DNA from: Saccharothrix violaceirubra
Lineage (GTDB): Bacteria; Actinomycetota; Actinomycetes; Mycobacteriales; Pseudonocardiaceae
Direction of reading: 5' to 3'
Length of the DNA: 64,000 nt
Assembly: GCF_014203755.1 (NCBI RefSeq)
Contig: NZ_JACHJS010000001.1
Location: forward strand, 4,712,001-4,776,000
Positions 11,514 to 19,694 of the stretch are shown here, piece by piece. Made by a program: the position numbers and the translations under genes. The number at the start of each line of letters is the position of its first letter. Positions within the stretch are counted from its first letter, which is position 1. The notes below the pieces were generated by a model. That model did not search any database, was not told where the DNA came from, and was given only the letters and a program-made list of their open reading frames with translations.

Positions 11514-11840
11514 GTGGACGACCTGACGGAGATGTTGAAGGGCACGCTCGAGGGCTGCGTCCTCGAGATCATCGGCGGCGAGGAGACCTACGGGTACGCC
11601 ATCACGCGTCGGCTGAACGAACTCGGCTTCGCCGACGTCGTGGAGGGGACGGTCTACACCATCCTGCTGCGACTGGAGAAGAACGGGCTCGTCCAGGTGA
11701 CGAGACGACCCTCCGGACTCGGCCCGCCGCGCAAGTTCTACGCGCTCAACGACGCGGGCCGCGAACGACTCGCGGCGTTCTGGGCGAAATGGGAGTACGT
11801 CACGTCACGGATCGACAAGCTCAGGGAGGATGGGAGATGA
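11514..11840 (+). CDS. PadR family transcriptional regulator
   Basis: A 108-residue PadR winged-helix protein. The core reads MLKGTLEGCVLEII, then YGYAITRRL, then EGTVYTILLRLEKNGLV (recognition helix and wing), ending in a basic C-terminal helix; it is the short PadR type with a single dimerisation helix. I chose the GTG at 11514, with GGAGG six bases upstream. The longer GTG start at 11478 would put coding sequence through the palindrome at 11470-11492. Its stop overlaps the next ATG (ATGA), so it is translationally coupled to two DUF1048 genes. PadR next to DUF1048 is a recurrent pairing; the inducer is unknown. Confidence 0.88.
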   Translation: MDDLTEMLKGTLEGCVLEIIGGEETYGYAITRRLNELGFADVVEGTVYTILLRLEKNGLVQVTRRPSGLGPPRKFYALNDAGRERLAAFWAKWEYVTSRIDKLREDGR

Positions 11841-12193
11841 CCTTCTGGGAGACCGTCACAGGCAGCGACATCACCAGGGAGTGGAACGCGTTCGAAGCCC
11901 GAGCCGAGGCGTTGCCGACCGACCACCGGACGGCGTGGGAAGAGATCAAGGACCACCTTTCCACCTACTCGGACTTCACCGGTCGCAACCTGACGCCGAT
12001 CCTCGACGCCGCCCTGACGCTGCTGGAGGAGACGGCCGCCGACGGGCAGGGCATCCACGAGGTGCTGGGGGACGACGTCAAGGGCTTCTGCGCCGCACTC
12101 GCCGGCGGAGAACGGAGCCGGGACTACCGCGACCGGTGGCGCGAGCAGTTGAACAGGAACGTCGCCCGGAAACTGGGCCGGTTGGGAGGCTGA
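11837..12193 (+). CDS. DUF1048 family protein (first of two)
   Basis: A 118-residue, mainly helical soluble protein of the DUF1048 family, which usually accompanies PadR regulators. Visible family features are the segment WNAFEARAEALPTDHRTAWEEI and the later GDDVKGFC motif, which recurs as GDDVAAFC in the next gene. The start ATG overlaps the PadR stop. There are no signal peptide, membrane segments or catalytic motif. Function is unknown; the family has been likened to small helical partner proteins of PadR. Confidence 0.82.
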   Translation: MTFWETVTGSDITREWNAFEARAEALPTDHRTAWEEIKDHLSTYSDFTGRNLTPILDAALTLLEETAADGQGIHEVLGDDVKGFCAALAGGERSRDYRDRWREQLNRNVARKLGRLGG

Positions 12194-12194
12194 C

Positions 12195-12491
12195 GTGGGC
12201 ATCCAGGACATCATCGACGGAAAGCGGCAGTGGCGGGCGCACATGGCACGGGTCAAGGCGCTCCCACCGGACTACCGGATCGTCTACCGGGAAATGCAGG
12301 GGTACCTCTTCAAGGTCGGACCGGTCGACCTGCTCGACGGGCCCGTGCTCTCGGGGATCGTCGACTTCTTCGAGGAGGGCGCCGCCGAGGGCAAGGGCGT
12401 CCTGGAACTCGTCGGTGACGACGTCGCCGCCTTCTGCGACGGCTTGATCGAGGCCTCGCCCGCCCACCGGGAGTCCGTCGGCGAGAAGTAG
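12195..12491 (+). CDS. DUF1048 family protein (second copy)
   Basis: A 98-residue paralogue of the preceding gene. It has MARVKALPPDYRIVYREMQGY in the position of the first copy's ALPTDHRTAWEEIKDHL, then VELLDG-like and GDDVAAFC segments. The GTG start lies one base after the upstream stop, so padR and both DUF1048 genes form a tight operon. Two diverged copies could form a heterodimer, which is inference only. Confidence 0.8.
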   Translation: MGIQDIIDGKRQWRAHMARVKALPPDYRIVYREMQGYLFKVGPVDLLDGPVLSGIVDFFEEGAAEGKGVLELVGDDVAAFCDGLIEASPAHRESVGEK

Positions 12492-12505
12492 CGACCGCCG
12501 GGACC

Positions 12506-12865
12506 TCACCGCTCCTCACCGGCGGCGCGGTCGGCGTTGGCGACGATCGCGTCGTGCACGTACCGCGACAGTCCCGGTGCGACGTCGTCGAAGTTCAGGC
12601 CGATGCGCTCGTCGTCCCGGCAGGCCGCGGCGAGTCGGCGGTGGGTCTCGTGGTCGCGGTCGTGGAACCAGTGTTCCAGGTGCTGCCGGTGCCGTTCGGC
12701 CAGGCTCGTCACCGCAGGGTCGGACGGCGCGGTGCCGGTGCCCGTGGCGGCGACCGTGCCGGGGTCGAAGTCCGACTCCCGGTAGAACAGCCGGTTCGGC
12801 GACGGTGCCGACGGTGCACTCGTCCATGCCCGACACCATGGCGCCTCACGCCACGTCGGGGTCAA
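12506..12865 (-). pseudogene. TipAS-like antibiotic-recognition domain remnant
   Basis: The C-terminal 66 residues (DPAVTSLAERHRQHLEHWF, then HETHRRLAA, DDERIGLNFDDVAPGL, YVHDAI) match the second half of the TipAS domain, the thiopeptide-binding part of the MerR regulator TipAL. No MerR DNA-binding domain precedes it. The first 30 residues in this frame look non-native and begin at a TTG without a ribosome binding site. A better-looking start (MVSGMDECTVG, near 12839) lies in another frame, so a frameshift is likely. It is either a decayed tipA relic or a very short stand-alone binder. Confidence 0.55.
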
Positions 12866-12867
12866 GC

Positions 12868-12895
12868 CGGCGGGGAGGGGCGGTCCTCCCCGCCG
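12868..12895. terminator. Hairpin downstream of the siderophore-interacting protein gene
   Basis: Perfect 11-base arms CGGCGGGGAGG and CCTCCCCGCCG with a six-base loop, seven bases past the stop of the minus-strand gene at 12903. There is no U-tract, which is common for terminators in high-GC actinomycetes. Confidence 0.65.
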
Positions 12896-12902
12896 TAAGT
12901 CC

Positions 12903-13718
12903 TCAGTCCTCCTGGGGACCGTGGTGGTCGAAGTTCTCCTCGCCGCGCTTCCAGTAGCCGTCGACGTCCATCGCGTCGCGGTGCAGGCCGCGGTCGCGCA
13001 GCAGGCGGCGGATCGGCTTGAGGGTGTTCGCCTCGCCCGCGATCCACACGAAACCCGTGCCCTCGGGCAGTTCCCACGCCGCGATGGCGTCGTGCAGGAG
13101 CGTCGTCGTGCCCGGCGCGGCGCCGTCGCGGTACAGCCACGTCAGCTCCACGTCGCCCTTGGACGCGATCTCCTGGCGTTCGGCCTCGTCGGCGACCTCG
13201 GCGAACGCGAACACCCGCTCGCCCTCGGACGCCTGCTCCAGCCAGCGGGCGACGGCCGGCAGCGCGGTCTCGTCCCCGGCGACCAGGTACCAGTCCAGTC
13301 CCTTCGGGACGAGCACCGAGCCACGCGGCCCGAGGACGCCGACGGTGTCGCCTTCCCGGGCCTGGGCGCCCCACGTCGAGCCGGGGCCGTCGCCGTGCAG
13401 CACGACGTCGACGTCCAGTTCGCCCGGCTCGGCCCGGTATTCGCGGACCGTGTAGTCGCGGAACGTCGGCCGCGGGCCGTTCGGGTCGCGTTCCAGTCCT
13501 TCCGGACCGAGCTTGGGCATCGCCGGCCGGCCGCCGCGCTCGGTCGGGAAGAACAGCTTGACGTGGTCGGCGGGCGCGGCCTCCCGGAAGCCGGCCAGGT
13601 CCTCGCCCGCCAACGTCACACGGACCATGCGCGGCGTCAGCCGGCGCACGGCGCGCACCCGCAGGACGCGCGGCACCAGGTCGTACTGCACGACCTCGAC
13701 GTTCGGAACAGCCACCAC
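12903..13718 (-). CDS. Siderophore-interacting protein (ferric-siderophore reductase, ViuB/YqjH type)
   Basis: A 271-residue cytosolic flavoprotein that reduces imported ferric siderophores to release iron. It has the FAD-binding segment FRDYTVREY near residue 85, a GPRGS loop, AGDETALPA at the start of the NAD(P)-binding SIP domain, and the C-terminal signatures AGEANTLKPIRR and GYWKRGEENFD. Length and order match the family. The GTG start has AGAGGAG upstream. The gene has its own iron box and works with the NRPS and exporter to the left. Confidence 0.92.
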   Translation of the reverse strand: MVAVPNVEVVQYDLVPRVLRVRAVRRLTPRMVRVTLAGEDLAGFREAAPADHVKLFFPTERGGRPAMPKLGPEGLERDPNGPRPTFRDYTVREYRAEPGELDVDVVLHGDGPGSTWGAQAREGDTVGVLGPRGSVLVPKGLDWYLVAGDETALPAVARWLEQASEGERVFAFAEVADEAERQEIASKGDVELTWLYRDGAAPGTTTLLHDAIAAWELPEGTGFVWIAGEANTLKPIRRLLRDRGLHRDAMDVDGYWKRGEENFDHHGPQED

Positions 13719-13733
13719 GAACTCCTCTGCTCA

Positions 13734-13752
13734 TACGGTTAGGCTCACCTTA
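13734..13752. promoter_or_regulatory. Iron box upstream of the siderophore-interacting protein gene
   Basis: TACGGTTAGGCTCACCTTA matches the DmdR/IdeR consensus at 15 of 19 positions, with the core GGTTAGGCT intact. It lies 16 bases upstream of the minus-strand GTG start, where bound repressor would block transcription. Confidence 0.8.
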
Positions 13753-13777
13753 CTTCGAGCCCCGCAGAGGCCGGCGA

Positions 13778-15592
13778 CTACCAGACGATGTCGTCCAACG
13801 ACTCCAACGGCGGACGCACCTCGGACTCCGGCACCACGAACGTGTCCGCGTCACGCACGGGGGCCGGGAACGCGAACCCGCACCGGCGCTCGATCTCGCC
13901 GAGCGCCACCTGGAACACCCGGAACTCGTCGAGGTCCAGCGACTCCAACCGGTCCAGGTTCTGGCTCAGCACGAAGGCACGCGCGACGAGGGCGCCCTCC
14001 CGGACGAACACGATCACCTTCCAGTACTCCCGGGGCAGCTTCACCCCGCGGAACACCCGGTCGTCGTCGGCGAACACCGGACCGCCGTACACGCTCAACC
14101 GCAGCCGGTCGGCCTCGGCGCCGTCCAGCACCGCGTCCTCAAGGCGCCCCCACAACCCCTTGCGCGCGCTCTGGTTGAAGTCGTCCATCTGCGGCGTGAT
14201 GTTGGTGAAGAAGAACGAGTCCCGGTTGGCCTTCTCGGCTTCCTTCTTCGGACCCCACACCAGGTCGGCCCGCCGGGCGAGGTGCCCGCGGTCGAGCCTG
14301 TTGTCCCGGTACAGCTCGTCGCCGACCTGGAACTTCGCCGGTATCCGCCGGTCGAGCACGAACGGGATGCCGGTGCGGGGCAGGTTCAGCAGCGCGGCAC
14401 CGTCGACGTTCCACGCCACGTAGATCGCGAACCGCCGCGTGCCGTGCAACGCCAGCGAGAAGTGCGTGTAGTCGACGACGGTGCGCCCGGACACCTCGAC
14501 GGCGTCGGAATCCTCACCCAGTTCGGGCAGACCCGCCGCCACCCCGAGGAAGTCGGGGTCGAACCCGGTGCCGACGGCCTCGACCACGGCCGGCGGCTTC
14601 ACGGCGACGTCGAGCTTCTCGAACACCGACGACGGCAGGCACGCCAACGCGTGCTCGTCCGGGTCGTCGCCCGCCTCGCCGGCGAAGTGCAGCCCGGCCA
14701 GCACGCGCGACGTGCGCCCGTTGGCCGACTTGAACACCCACGCCGACCCCGAGTCGCCGCCCTGGCTGATCTCGCCGCCGGGTCCCGGCCGGGCCGGGTC
14801 GGGCGCGATCTCGAAGCACCCGATCCGCTGCTCGCCGACGTCGCCCCGGTAGTCGATCTTCACCACGACGTCGACCCGCCGCACGATCCCGTGCGTCACG
14901 CCGCTGGTGCGCCCGCTCTTCACGACCTTGTCGCCCAGTTCGGGCTCGCCGATCTCGTCCACGGTCACGCCGAGCCCGAGGATCTCGGTGCCCGCGGCCC
15001 GGTCCTCGACCGTGGCGATCGCGCAGTCGCCGGCCGCGCCGAGGTGCGACCGCGCCAGCACGCCGAGCCGGTTGCGCTCCACCCGGTTGTCGTCGTGCGG
15101 TCCGGGCTGCACGACGTCCTGGCCGATCCGCCCGGACGTCCCGTGCAGCACGTGCCAGTTGCTGAGCACGTAAGGGGTTCCGTCGTCGCGGTCGTAGACC
15201 ACGAGCCCGACGGTCCCGGCCGATCCGCCCGGCACGCCCACGCTCACCCCGGGCACCACCGGGTCGACCCGGCTCTTGCGCTCGGGCTTGTCGGCGGCCT
15301 CGACGACCCGGAACTGCGTGCGGTAGTCCCGCTGGACCACGTCGGTGGGCACCTCGACGCCGCCGACCTGGATCGTGGCCGGCAGCAACGCCGTGCCCAA
15401 CGCCTCCAGCCGCTCGGGTTCCGCCTTGCGCCGCACGGTGAACTGGATGGCCACCCGGTCGGTCGGCCGACCGCCCTCGATCTTGTGGCCGACGCCGATC
15501 GAGGACACGTTCGGGTCGTCGAGGTAGTCCCCGCCGCGGGTGCGCACGAACTCCCGTAACGCCGCTGACAACTGCCCGGTCTTCTTGGCCAT
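13778..15592 (-). CDS. Trypsin-like serine protease fused to a DNA/RNA non-specific endonuclease (NUC1)
   Basis: A 604-residue two-domain enzyme without signal peptide or membrane segment, so probably cytosolic. The N-terminal half is a trypsin-like peptidase, with His in SNWHVLHG (about residue 147), Asp in GDCAIA (about 190) and Ser in GGDSGSAW (about 279). Ahead of it is an N-terminal module (SIGVGHKIEGG, DRVAIQFTVRRK) found on such bacterial peptidases. The C-terminal half is a beta-beta-alpha nuclease with the catalytic DRGH motif (about residue 434) followed by FFFTNITPQMDDFNQ, as in NUC1/EndoG. All key residues are present. The ATG at 15592 has GAGGGGG upstream; a longer start at 15658 lacks one. 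Its position suggests an autonomous gene. A protease-activated nuclease effector is inference. Confidence 0.88.
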   Translation of the reverse strand: MAKKTGQLSAALREFVRTRGGDYLDDPNVSSIGVGHKIEGGRPTDRVAIQFTVRRKAEPERLEALGTALLPATIQVGGVEVPTDVVQRDYRTQFRVVEAADKPERKSRVDPVVPGVSVGVPGGSAGTVGLVVYDRDDGTPYVLSNWHVLHGTSGRIGQDVVQPGPHDDNRVERNRLGVLARSHLGAAGDCAIATVEDRAAGTEILGLGVTVDEIGEPELGDKVVKSGRTSGVTHGIVRRVDVVVKIDYRGDVGEQRIGCFEIAPDPARPGPGGEISQGGDSGSAWVFKSANGRTSRVLAGLHFAGEAGDDPDEHALACLPSSVFEKLDVAVKPPAVVEAVGTGFDPDFLGVAAGLPELGEDSDAVEVSGRTVVDYTHFSLALHGTRRFAIYVAWNVDGAALLNLPRTGIPFVLDRRIPAKFQVGDELYRDNRLDRGHLARRADLVWGPKKEAEKANRDSFFFTNITPQMDDFNQSARKGLWGRLEDAVLDGAEADRLRLSVYGGPVFADDDRVFRGVKLPREYWKVIVFVREGALVARAFVLSQNLDRLESLDLDEFRVFQVALGEIERRCGFAFPAPVRDADTFVVPESEVRPPLESLDDIVW

Positions 15593-15753
15593 CGGTCCCC
15601 CTCTGTCACGCGTTCCGGTGGCCTGGCTGTCGACCCGGTCACGGGCCGTGTTAGCCAACCCCCACGGCTCTCACTCGATCAGCCCAGCCTTCCGAGAACA
15701 GGTGACCACACGGTGACCGAAACCCCAACGGTCGACCAACGCCGGTGATCACG

Positions 15754-16287
15754 TCAGCACGGGGACACCCCGGTCTCCACACCACCCGTCCACGCGCCGA
15801 CGGACACCGTCTCCCGCCCGTCGACCAGGCAGAAGTAGTAGGTCGGCTCACCTTCGAAGACCGCCGGGTGGCGCACGGCGACGGCGTCGAACGCGCCGTC
15901 GATCCCGGCGTCGCGCAACCGGACGACCGCGTCCCACTGCGTGAGGTCGAGCTGCCCCAGCGGTCCGACGCCGGACGCCGGCCGTTCCCACGCCCGTGCT
16001 TCGACGAACGTGCCGTCGGGCGCATAGGCGTAGGCGAAGTCGCCGCCCTCGCCGTCGGTGCCGAACCCGATCAGCCACTCCGTCGCCTCGCCCGGATCGG
16101 ACGTCGGTGCCGCGAACGTCCCGTAGGCGCCGTAGACCTCCGATCCGGGATGTTCCCCGGCGGCCAGTGCCACGGCCTCGGCGATGATCACCGGCAACCC
16201 GACGGGTTCACCCGACCGGGCAACGGCGACCGGCGCGAGGCCGACCATGGCCAGGACCACCGCGACGACGACTTTCACGACCCGCAT
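15754..16287 (-). CDS. Secreted hypothetical protein
   Basis: A 177-residue protein with a classic signal peptide: MRVVKVVV, a hydrophobic core, and cleavage probably after the AVA ahead of RSGEPVG. The mature part holds only two Cys (FCLVDG and the C-terminal SPC), which may pair. I do not recognise a domain. The ATG at 16287 has AGGAGGAAG upstream, and longer in-frame starts lack a ribosome binding site. It is transcribed alone, divergent from the universal stress protein gene. Confidence 0.75.
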   Translation of the reverse strand: MRVVKVVVAVVLAMVGLAPVAVARSGEPVGLPVIIAEAVALAAGEHPGSEVYGAYGTFAAPTSDPGEATEWLIGFGTDGEGGDFAYAYAPDGTFVEARAWERPASGVGPLGQLDLTQWDAVVRLRDAGIDGAFDAVAVRHPAVFEGEPTYYFCLVDGRETVSVGAWTGGVETGVSPC

Positions 16288-16442
16288 GACTTCCTCCTGA
16301 CGACGTGCCCCCACCCGATTTCCGCCCCTGGCCCCGCCGGCCGCCGGACGGGTGCCGGTTTTCGCCCGTTCAGGGGTGGGTAAGGGAGCGGGGAAGGAGT
16401 TGATCCGCCACGATGCGGGCGGGTCGAAGGGAGGGCAAACCG

Positions 16443-17315
16443 ATGTCCACTCCGGAACAGCACGGCACCGGTGCCGTCGTGGTCGGGTTCGACGCGTCCA
16501 AGCGGGCGTGGGACGCGGTGCGCTGGGCCGCTGCCGAGGCACGCGGCCGGAACCTGAAGCTGGTCGTCGTGTACGCGGTGCGCAACGGTCTGCCCGAGGT
16601 GGCGTTCACCCCTACCCCGGCACCGCTGCCCCAGCTCATCGGCGACGAGGTCGTCCACGACTACGCGCGCGACAAGCTGGCCGAGGTCACCGCCGAGTTC
16701 CCCGACGCGGAACCGCTGCTGCTCGACGGCCACCCGGCCGACCTGATCGAGCAGGTCGCCGAGGAGGGCGAACTGCTCGTCGTCGGCGCGTCCGGCGCCA
16801 CGGGCCTGGCCCGCGTGGTCACCGGTTCCGTCGCCGCGCACGCCGTGCACCACGCCCGCACGCCCGTGGTGGTCGTGCGCGAGGGCGGCGTCCAGGACGG
16901 CCCGGTGGTCGTCGGCGTCGACGGTTCGCCGACGGGCGCCCGCGCGGTGGAGTTCGCCCGTGACCACGCCGCGCGCCACGGCCTCGACCTGGTCGCCGTG
17001 CACGCCCTGACCACACAGCCGTTCGAGGTCCTCGGCCCGACGCAGGGCTGGGAGTACGACCCGGCCGTGGCGCAGTCGGGCGCCGAGGCGCTGTTGGCCG
17101 AGTCGGTGCCCGACGGCCGGGTGCCGGTGACCCGGGTGGTCGCGGCGAACCGGCCCGCCGAAGCGTTGATCGAGTGGAGCGAGCGGGCGTCGTTGGTGGT
17201 CGTGGGCACGCACGGGCGGGGCGCGGTGCGCCGGGCGCTGCTCGGTTCGGTCAGCCACGCGCTGCTGCACCACGCGGTGTGCCCGCTGGCCGTGGTGCGG
17301 GCGCCGGAGGACTGA
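16443..17315 (+). CDS. Universal stress protein with two tandem UspA domains
   Basis: A 290-residue protein made of two UspA domains (about 9-147 and 153-288). Each starts with a beta strand and Asp loop (VVVGFDASKRA, VVVGVDGSPTG). Each ends with the ATP-binding loop: G-A-S-G-A-T-G-L in domain 1, and GTHGRGAVRRALLGSVS (G-2x-G-9x-G-S) in domain 2. Two-domain Usps of this kind are typical of actinobacteria under dormancy or hypoxia control. The start has GGAGGG upstream. It converges on the response regulator gene at 17323. Confidence 0.92.
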   Translation: MSTPEQHGTGAVVVGFDASKRAWDAVRWAAAEARGRNLKLVVVYAVRNGLPEVAFTPTPAPLPQLIGDEVVHDYARDKLAEVTAEFPDAEPLLLDGHPADLIEQVAEEGELLVVGASGATGLARVVTGSVAAHAVHHARTPVVVVREGGVQDGPVVVGVDGSPTGARAVEFARDHAARHGLDLVAVHALTTQPFEVLGPTQGWEYDPAVAQSGAEALLAESVPDGRVPVTRVVAANRPAEALIEWSERASLVVVGTHGRGAVRRALLGSVSHALLHHAVCPLAVVRAPED

Positions 17316-17322
17316 ACACGGA

Positions 17323-17952
17323 CTAGAGCAGTCCCCGGTCACGGGCGTAGAGCGCGGCCTGGGTGCGGTCGCGCAGCGACAACCGGGTGAGGATCCGCGA
17401 CACGTGGTTCTTCACCGTGCCCTCGCTCAGGTGCAGCCGCCGTCCGACCTCCCGGTTGGTGCACCCGGCCGCGACCAGCCGCAGCACGTCCACCTCCCGC
17501 CCGGTCAGGTCGTGGTCCCCGACGACCGGCGGCCGGTTCCCGTCCAGGGCCTCGGCCAGCCGCGCGACGGCCGCCGGGTCGAACTGCGCCACGCCCGACG
17601 CCGCGAGCCGCACGGCGGCGGCGAGTTCGGCGGCGGGCCGGTCCTTGAGCAGGTAACCGACGGCACCCGCCCGCAGCGCCCGCACGACGTAGTCCTCGTC
17701 GTCGAACGTGGTGAGCATGACGACGTGCGCCTTGCCGCGCAGCAGCGTCGACGCGTCGAGCCCATCGAGCACCGGCATCCGCACGTCCATGAGCACGACG
17801 TCGGGTGCCAGGACCTCGACCGCCTCGATCGCGGCCCGCCCGTCGCCGGCCGTGCCGACCACGGTCACCCCGTCCTGGAGGTCGAGCAGCGCCGCGATGC
17901 TCTCCCGGATCAGCCGCTGGTCGTCCACGACCAGCACGCGCACGTCGCTCAC
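17323..17952 (-). CDS. NarL/FixJ-family response regulator
   Basis: A 209-residue response regulator. The receiver domain holds the acidic pair VDDQR, the phosphoacceptor Asp in VLMDVRMP (about residue 56), Thr in MLTTFDD and Lys in LLKDRP. A LuxR-type HTH follows at the C-terminus (LTGREVDVLRLVAAG, then LSEGTVKNHVSRIL). It overlaps the upstream kinase gene by four bases (ATGA) and is clearly its cognate partner. The target genes are unknown. Confidence 0.93.
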   Translation of the reverse strand: MSDVRVLVVDDQRLIRESIAALLDLQDGVTVVGTAGDGRAAIEAVEVLAPDVVLMDVRMPVLDGLDASTLLRGKAHVVMLTTFDDEDYVVRALRAGAVGYLLKDRPAAELAAAVRLAASGVAQFDPAAVARLAEALDGNRPPVVGDHDLTGREVDVLRLVAAGCTNREVGRRLHLSEGTVKNHVSRILTRLSLRDRTQAALYARDRGLL

Positions 17953-18992
17953 CGGGCCCGCCGGGGGATCGTGACGGTCAGCCGGGTGCCCAGGTTGGGC
18001 GCCCCGGTGACGTCGAGCCGGCCGCCGACCTGGGCCACGCGTTCCCGCATGCCCAGCAGCCCGTAGCCCTCGGGCCCCTGGAAGCCCTTGCCGTCGTCGG
18101 ACACCACGAGCGAGGCGACCGACGCGCCGCAGTACACGGCGACCGACACCGAGCCCGCCTCGGCGTGGCGCAACGCGTTGGTGACGCCTTCCTGCGCGGC
18201 CCGGTACAGGGCGAGCTTCTCCCCCGGCCCGTAGAGGTCCTCGTCGCCCTCGCAGGTCGTGGTCACCGCCAACCCCCGGGTCAGGTCCTGCAACGCCGCC
18301 GCGAGCCGGAACGGTTCGCGCAGCGTCCGCACGGACCGGCGCACGTCCTCCAACGCGCGCCGGGCCGACTCACGGGCGTCGCGCAACGCGCCGTCCACGA
18401 CGTCGGGGTCGCGGTCGCGGAACGCCTCGGCCTTCTCCAGCAGCACGGCCACGGCGGTGAGGTGGTGCCCCAGCCCGTCGTGGATGTCGCGCGCGACCCG
18501 GTTGCGTTCCGCCGAGGCCGCCAACGCCACGACGCCGCGTTGCTCCTCGACCGCGACCGCCGCCATGGCCAGCGTGAGCACCAGGCCGATCGTGAACATC
18601 ACCAGGTCCGATACCTGTTCGACGTGGTGCGCCCAGCCCGGGACCGTCAGGTGCAGGGTGGCCACGACGAACACCAGGCACGCCACCCCGACGGCCAGGG
18701 CCACCCTTCTGCCGAACGCGAAGTACGCGGTGAAGGGCAGCAACAGGAACAGGACCCGCGCCATGCCGGCGCCGTCGCCCCACGCGACCAGCAGGAACAG
18801 CAGGCAGCGCGCCGGGAACAGCACGGTCTCGGGTAACCGGCGGGCCGGGAGCAGGTCGAGCACGACGAGCGCGACCAGCCCGCCGACGAACGGCACCGGA
18901 CGCGTGTCGCCGAGACCGGCGAGGCCCGCATACCCGCCGGCCAGGAGCACCACGCCGTACAGGAGCGGCGGGAGCCAGGGAACGGGACGCAT
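17949..18992 (-). CDS. Membrane sensor histidine kinase, HisKA_3/DesK type
   Basis: A 347-residue kinase. Five or six hydrophobic segments fill residues 1-145, with almost no extracytoplasmic domain, so it may sense a membrane state. HisKA_3 dimerisation follows, with the phospho-His in RVARDIHDGLGHHL, then an HATPase_c domain (N-box QEGVTNALRHA, G1 DDGKGF, G2 YGLLGMRERV). It is first in a two-gene operon with the response regulator. The signal is unknown. Confidence 0.92.
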   Translation of the reverse strand: MRPVPWLPPLLYGVVLLAGGYAGLAGLGDTRPVPFVGGLVALVVLDLLPARRLPETVLFPARCLLFLLVAWGDGAGMARVLFLLLPFTAYFAFGRRVALAVGVACLVFVVATLHLTVPGWAHHVEQVSDLVMFTIGLVLTLAMAAVAVEEQRGVVALAASAERNRVARDIHDGLGHHLTAVAVLLEKAEAFRDRDPDVVDGALRDARESARRALEDVRRSVRTLREPFRLAAALQDLTRGLAVTTTCEGDEDLYGPGEKLALYRAAQEGVTNALRHAEAGSVSVAVYCGASVASLVVSDDGKGFQGPEGYGLLGMRERVAQVGGRLDVTGAPNLGTRLTVTIPRRAR

Positions 18993-19117
18993 CCGCGCAG
19001 GCTACAACGGTTCAGCAACAATGCGTCAGATGCGGGTTGTCAGGTGCCGATCGGCACGGGCGGTGTGGCCGTCCGGCACTGCTCCGACGGGGGCTCGCAT
19101 TTCTAGCGTGTGGCGCC

Positions 19118-19660
19118 ATGACGTTCCTGCGACACTTCGGCGCGGTCTGCGGCGCCCTGTCCGGCCTCCTCATCGCCGTTCCCGGCGCCGTCGAGGCGTT
19201 CACCTCGGAGACCGCGCCGACCAGCCTGCTGCTGGGCCATTCCGCCGCGTTCGCCGCGCCCCTGATCACCGCCCTGTACCTGACCCAACCCCGGACGACC
19301 TTCACCCGCGTGGCCTACGCGGTGAACGTGATCGGTCTTGCCCTGTTCGGCGCAGCCGCCTACACCCTGAACGTGGTGATCTTCTTCCTCCCGCCGGACG
19401 TGGTCGCCGGGACGACCCGGATCGCGTTGTCCACGGCCGCGTTCACGTTCATCGCGGGCACGATCCTGTTCGGCGTCGCCATGCTCCGCGCCCGCACCCA
19501 CCCCCGTCCGGCCGTGTGGCTGTACCTGACCGCCCTGCCGGTCTTCACGTTGGCCGCCCGCCTACCCGACACCGTATGGACGAGCGGACTGCACGTGGTG
19601 GTCGGCGCTTCGTTGGTGTGGCTGGCGTTCTCGGCCTACCGCACCCCCACGGTGGCGTAG
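19118..19660 (+). CDS. Hypothetical integral membrane protein
   Basis: A 180-residue protein with five to six hydrophobic helices (FGAVCGALSGLLIAVPGA, YAVNVIGLALFGAAAYTL, IALSTAAFTFIAGTILFGVA and others) and short hydrophilic loops. I do not recognise a named family. The ATG at 19118 follows TTTCTAGCGTG without a clear ribosome binding site and may be leaderless; an in-frame start at 19037 would add a basic extension that looks non-coding. It precedes galK by 34 bases on the same strand. Confidence 0.7.
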   Translation: MTFLRHFGAVCGALSGLLIAVPGAVEAFTSETAPTSLLLGHSAAFAAPLITALYLTQPRTTFTRVAYAVNVIGLALFGAAAYTLNVVIFFLPPDVVAGTTRIALSTAAFTFIAGTILFGVAMLRARTHPRPAVWLYLTALPVFTLAARLPDTVWTSGLHVVVGASLVWLAFSAYRTPTVA

Positions 19661-19694
19661 AACGCCACTACGCTGGCCCCGGAAGGGGAAGCCC

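Noticed and set aside
15593..15658. Upstream start of the protease-nuclease gene (22 extra residues)
   Set aside because: There is no ribosome binding site, while the internal ATG at 15592 has GAGGGGG at good spacing.
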